DNA of 64,000 nucleotides from an uncultured Lachnospiraceae bacterium (GTDB taxonomy: Bacteria; Bacillota; Clostridia; Lachnospirales; Lachnospiraceae). Positions 62,364 to 64,000 of the stretch are shown piece after piece. The position numbers and the translations under genes are program-made. The DNA is taken from assembly GCA_910586015.1 (NCBI GenBank), contig CAJUGJ010000014.1, positions 1-64,000 of the forward strand, given 5' to 3'. How positions within the stretch are numbered: position 1 is the first letter of the stretch; each line of letters starts with the position of its first letter. A model generated the notes under the pieces. That model was given only the letters and a program-made list of their open reading frames with translations. It had not been told where the DNA came from and did not search any database.

Positions 62364-62434
62364 TATTTAATTTACTATTTCTATTTATAGTGAAAATTAA
62401 GTTACAATTTATGAATTATTATACAAAAGACTGT

Positions 62435-62475
62435 ATACATCTTCAGAGATTATTTACTGGAGATGTATTTTTTTA
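62435..62475 (+). terminator. intrinsic terminator after the second Na/Pi gene
   Basis: A 12-bp stem (ATACATCTTCAG 62435-62446 with CTGGAGATGTAT 62457-62468, one G-U pair) followed by a T run. The 62364-62434 stretch before it holds nothing else visible. Confidence 0.85.
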
Positions 62476-62542
62476 TAAATAAATATACTATTAAGTTGTA
62501 TTTTTATTAGACAGAATTTAAGATTTCTTAAAGAGTTCATTC

Positions 62543-62571
62543 TTGTATCATATATACAATTGTGCTATAGT
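62543..62571 (+). promoter_or_regulatory. promoter for the glycosyltransferase gene, with overlapping palindrome
   Basis: TTGTAT (62543-62548), a 17-base spacer and TATAGT (62566-62571) with an extended -10 TGC. The -35 box is the left arm of TTGTAT-N5-ATACAA (62543-62559), and TATACAA recurs at 62574, so an operator is possible. The remaining gap to the start codon is AT-rich with no other feature seen. Confidence 0.65.
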
Positions 62572-62678
62572 CATATACAAAAGTTCGCATAAGTGTATAT
62601 CTACGAATTTTTTCATTTTGTTTATAGAGTCAGCTTTAGGAGAATAATTTAGATTAGATGACAACAAGGGAGATTACT

Positions 62679-63653
62679 ATGAAAAATGAAAAACTTACAT
62701 TGATTGTACCTGTTTATAATGAACAGAAGACACTAGATTTGTTTTATAATGAAACAGAACGTATTTTAAAAGATATAGATATTATGATAGAGTATCTTTT
62801 TATAGATGATGGCTCAAAAGATAATTCTTTAAAGATAATACACAAACTCGCAGATACAGATAAAAGAATACATTATATATCCTTTTCCAGAAATTTTGGC
62901 AAGGAAGCTGCTATTTATGCAGGACTTAAAAATGCAGCAGGAGATTATATTACAATATTAGATGCTGATTTACAAGATCCACCTTCACTTATTCCTAAAA
63001 TGCTTCATTCAGTCATAGAAGAAGGATATGATTGTGTAGGAACAAGACGTGTAAACCGCAAAGGAGAACCTCCAATACGTTCTTTTTTTGCTAGAATTTT
63101 CTATAAGTTAATTAATAAAATATCAAAAACAGAAATAGTAGATGGAGCAAGGGATTTTCAGCTCATCAACAAAAAGGTGGCAAATGCTATTCTTTCTATG
63201 AGCGAATATAATCGTTTTTCAAAAGGAATCTTTGGTTGGGTTGGATTTAGAAAAAAATGGATTGAGTATGAAAATATTGAAAGGGCAGCAGGAGAAACAA
63301 AATGGTCATTTTGGAAATTATTTTTATATGCAGTTGATGGAATTGTTGCATTTTCAACTATGCCACTTGTACTATCATCTTTTTTGGGAATCTTATTTTG
63401 TATGATTGCCTTTATTATGATTCTTCTTATTATTACAAAAACATTGATCTTTGGAGATCCTACTTCCGGATGGCCTTCTTTAGTATGTATTATTATGTTT
63501 GTTTCTGGAGTACAACTTTTTTGTATAGGAATACTTGGACAATATCTTTCAAAAACCTATCTAGAAACAAAAAAAAGACCTATCTATCTTGTTGAAGAAG
63601 CAAAATTGGAGGATAAGGAGTTGTCTAAAGATGTGGAAAAAGATGTTAAATAA
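62679..63653 (+). CDS. GT2 glycosyltransferase, GtrB/polyprenyl-phosphate glycosyltransferase type
   Basis: The 324-residue protein has a GT-A domain starting LTLIVPVYNEQKTLDLFYNE, with FIDDGSKDNS, ITILDADLQDPPSLIP (D-x-D) and the acceptor region GEPPIRSFFARIFYKLINK. Two C-terminal membrane helices follow (SSFLGILFCMIAFIMILLII and PSLVCIIMFVSGVQLFCIGI). This is the GtrB/DPMS-like layout that loads sugar on undecaprenyl phosphate. The start at 62679 (MKNEKLTLIV) follows GGGAG; the frame back to 62658 lacks a site. It overlaps the next gene by 23 bases. Confidence 0.92.
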   Translation: MKNEKLTLIVPVYNEQKTLDLFYNETERILKDIDIMIEYLFIDDGSKDNSLKIIHKLADTDKRIHYISFSRNFGKEAAIYAGLKNAAGDYITILDADLQDPPSLIPKMLHSVIEEGYDCVGTRRVNRKGEPPIRSFFARIFYKLINKISKTEIVDGARDFQLINKKVANAILSMSEYNRFSKGIFGWVGFRKKWIEYENIERAAGETKWSFWKLFLYAVDGIVAFSTMPLVLSSFLGILFCMIAFIMILLIITKTLIFGDPTSGWPSLVCIIMFVSGVQLFCIGILGQYLSKTYLETKKRPIYLVEEAKLEDKELSKDVEKDVK

Positions 63654-64000
63654 TAAACCAATAAAGAAATACTTTCAAAATATTTTTATTCTATATAGTG
63701 TATTATTTATTAGTATGATTTTTTTAATATACCAATACTTTTTTATAAAAGGAAAATCTTTTATATGGTTGCTAGATGGATGGGATCAGCATTATAAAGC
63801 TCTTTTATACTATTCAGCATGGCTTAAAGATATTTTTTCTAATATAGTTATAAATCATTCTTTTGCGATACCTAGCTATAGTTTCAGCATAGGGTATGGT
63901 TCTGATATTTTATCAACCTTACATTATTATGTAATTGGAGATCCACTGAATTTATTTTCGGTATTTTTTTCAGCTTCTAGTATGCCTTATTTTTATAGTA
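63631..64000 (+). CDS. YfhO-like multispanning membrane protein, 5' part only
   Basis: The frame is open from ATG 63631 to the window end (about 123 codons, truncated by the edge). The product starts MWKKMLNNKPIKKYF, has a membrane helix (IFILYSVLFISMIFLIYQYF) and then SFIWLLDGWDQHYKALLYYS, which resembles the N-terminal loop of YfhO-family proteins. YfhO proteins act with lipid-linked sugar transferases in lipoteichoic acid glycosylation. The overlap with the GtrB-like gene by 23 bases fits that pairing. AAGGAG lies 10 bases upstream. Confidence 0.7.
   Translation, partial: MWKKMLNNKPIKKYFQNIFILYSVLFISMIFLIYQYFFIKGKSFIWLLDGWDQHYKALLYYSAWLKDIFSNIVINHSFAIPSYSFSIGYGSDILSTLHYYVIGDPLNLFSVFFSASSMPYFYS

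Overview
The window is AT-rich Gram-positive DNA from a strict or near-strict anaerobe. I read it as a Clostridia genome, most likely Lachnospiraceae. The reasons are low GC, strong AAGGAGG-type ribosome sites with frequent TTG/GTG starts, a HisZ plus short HisG pair, pyruvate formate-lyase, flavodiiron protein, rubrerythrin, a 1400-residue 2-hydroxyacyl-CoA dehydratase activator, RecU, the RnpM/YlxQ pair inside a nusA-infB operon, and UPF0210/ACT and LCP proteins. No rRNA, prophage, complete insertion sequence or CRISPR array was seen. The species assignment is inference.

Layout. 1-2240: hisH-hisF and ung, ending at a strong terminator; the extreme left edge may be the tail of an IS605/TnpB-type element. 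2245-4535: two leftward genes (a PLD-family protein and a cysteine-rich orphan), the orphan preceded by a leader that can fold as a pseudoknot. 4536-10063: a DUF1266 lipoprotein, a GC-rich structured noncoding patch, an OLD-family ATPase/TOPRIM nuclease, an S66 LD-carboxypeptidase and an HD-GYP phosphodiesterase. 10107-19128: the leftward dehydratase activator with its own promoter and a structured leader, the leftward flavodiiron protein, a rightward phosphatase and small orphan, and a leftward Na/Pi transporter. 19411-22885: a pyruvate formate-lyase locus in which the enzyme is split, with the glycyl-radical tail a separate 78-residue protein, then pflA. 22963-33385: tRNA-Leu(CAA), a zinc-finger membrane protein, polA, coaE, an FtsA-like ATPase, a WalJ-like MBL protein, ACT and UPF0210 proteins, and pepD.

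33529-42359: two LCP cell-wall ligases, a small alarmone synthetase, rsmF, two pseudouridine synthases, a HAD hydrolase and recU. 42370-48838: a his operon (hisZ-G-D-B-A-IE) from a near-consensus promoter, followed by a 40-residue membrane peptide gene. Two of its proteins are unusual: HisB carries a 101-residue N-terminal extension, and HisIE carries a degenerate HisF-like barrel. hisH and hisF sit 41 kb away at the left edge; together these supply most of the histidine pathway, but no hisC or histidinol-phosphatase was seen. 48927-50557: rubrerythrin and birA. 50575-59259: the nusA operon (rimP-nusA-rnpM-ylxQ-infB-rbfA-nrnA-truB-ribF), with a promoter and a GNRA-capped terminator in its leader. 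59270-64000: a MocR-type regulator whose PLP lysine is replaced by arginine, a second Na/Pi transporter, a GtrB-like glycosyltransferase and the start of a YfhO-like membrane protein that runs off the window.

The most unusual items are the three-piece pyruvate formate-lyase locus, the pseudo-HisF/HisIE fusion, the MocR protein without its catalytic lysine, the pseudoknot leader of the cysteine-rich gene, and the possible omega-RNA-like segment beside an OLD nuclease. No complete, clearly new multi-gene system is evident. Family assignments come from motifs read by eye; no search was run.
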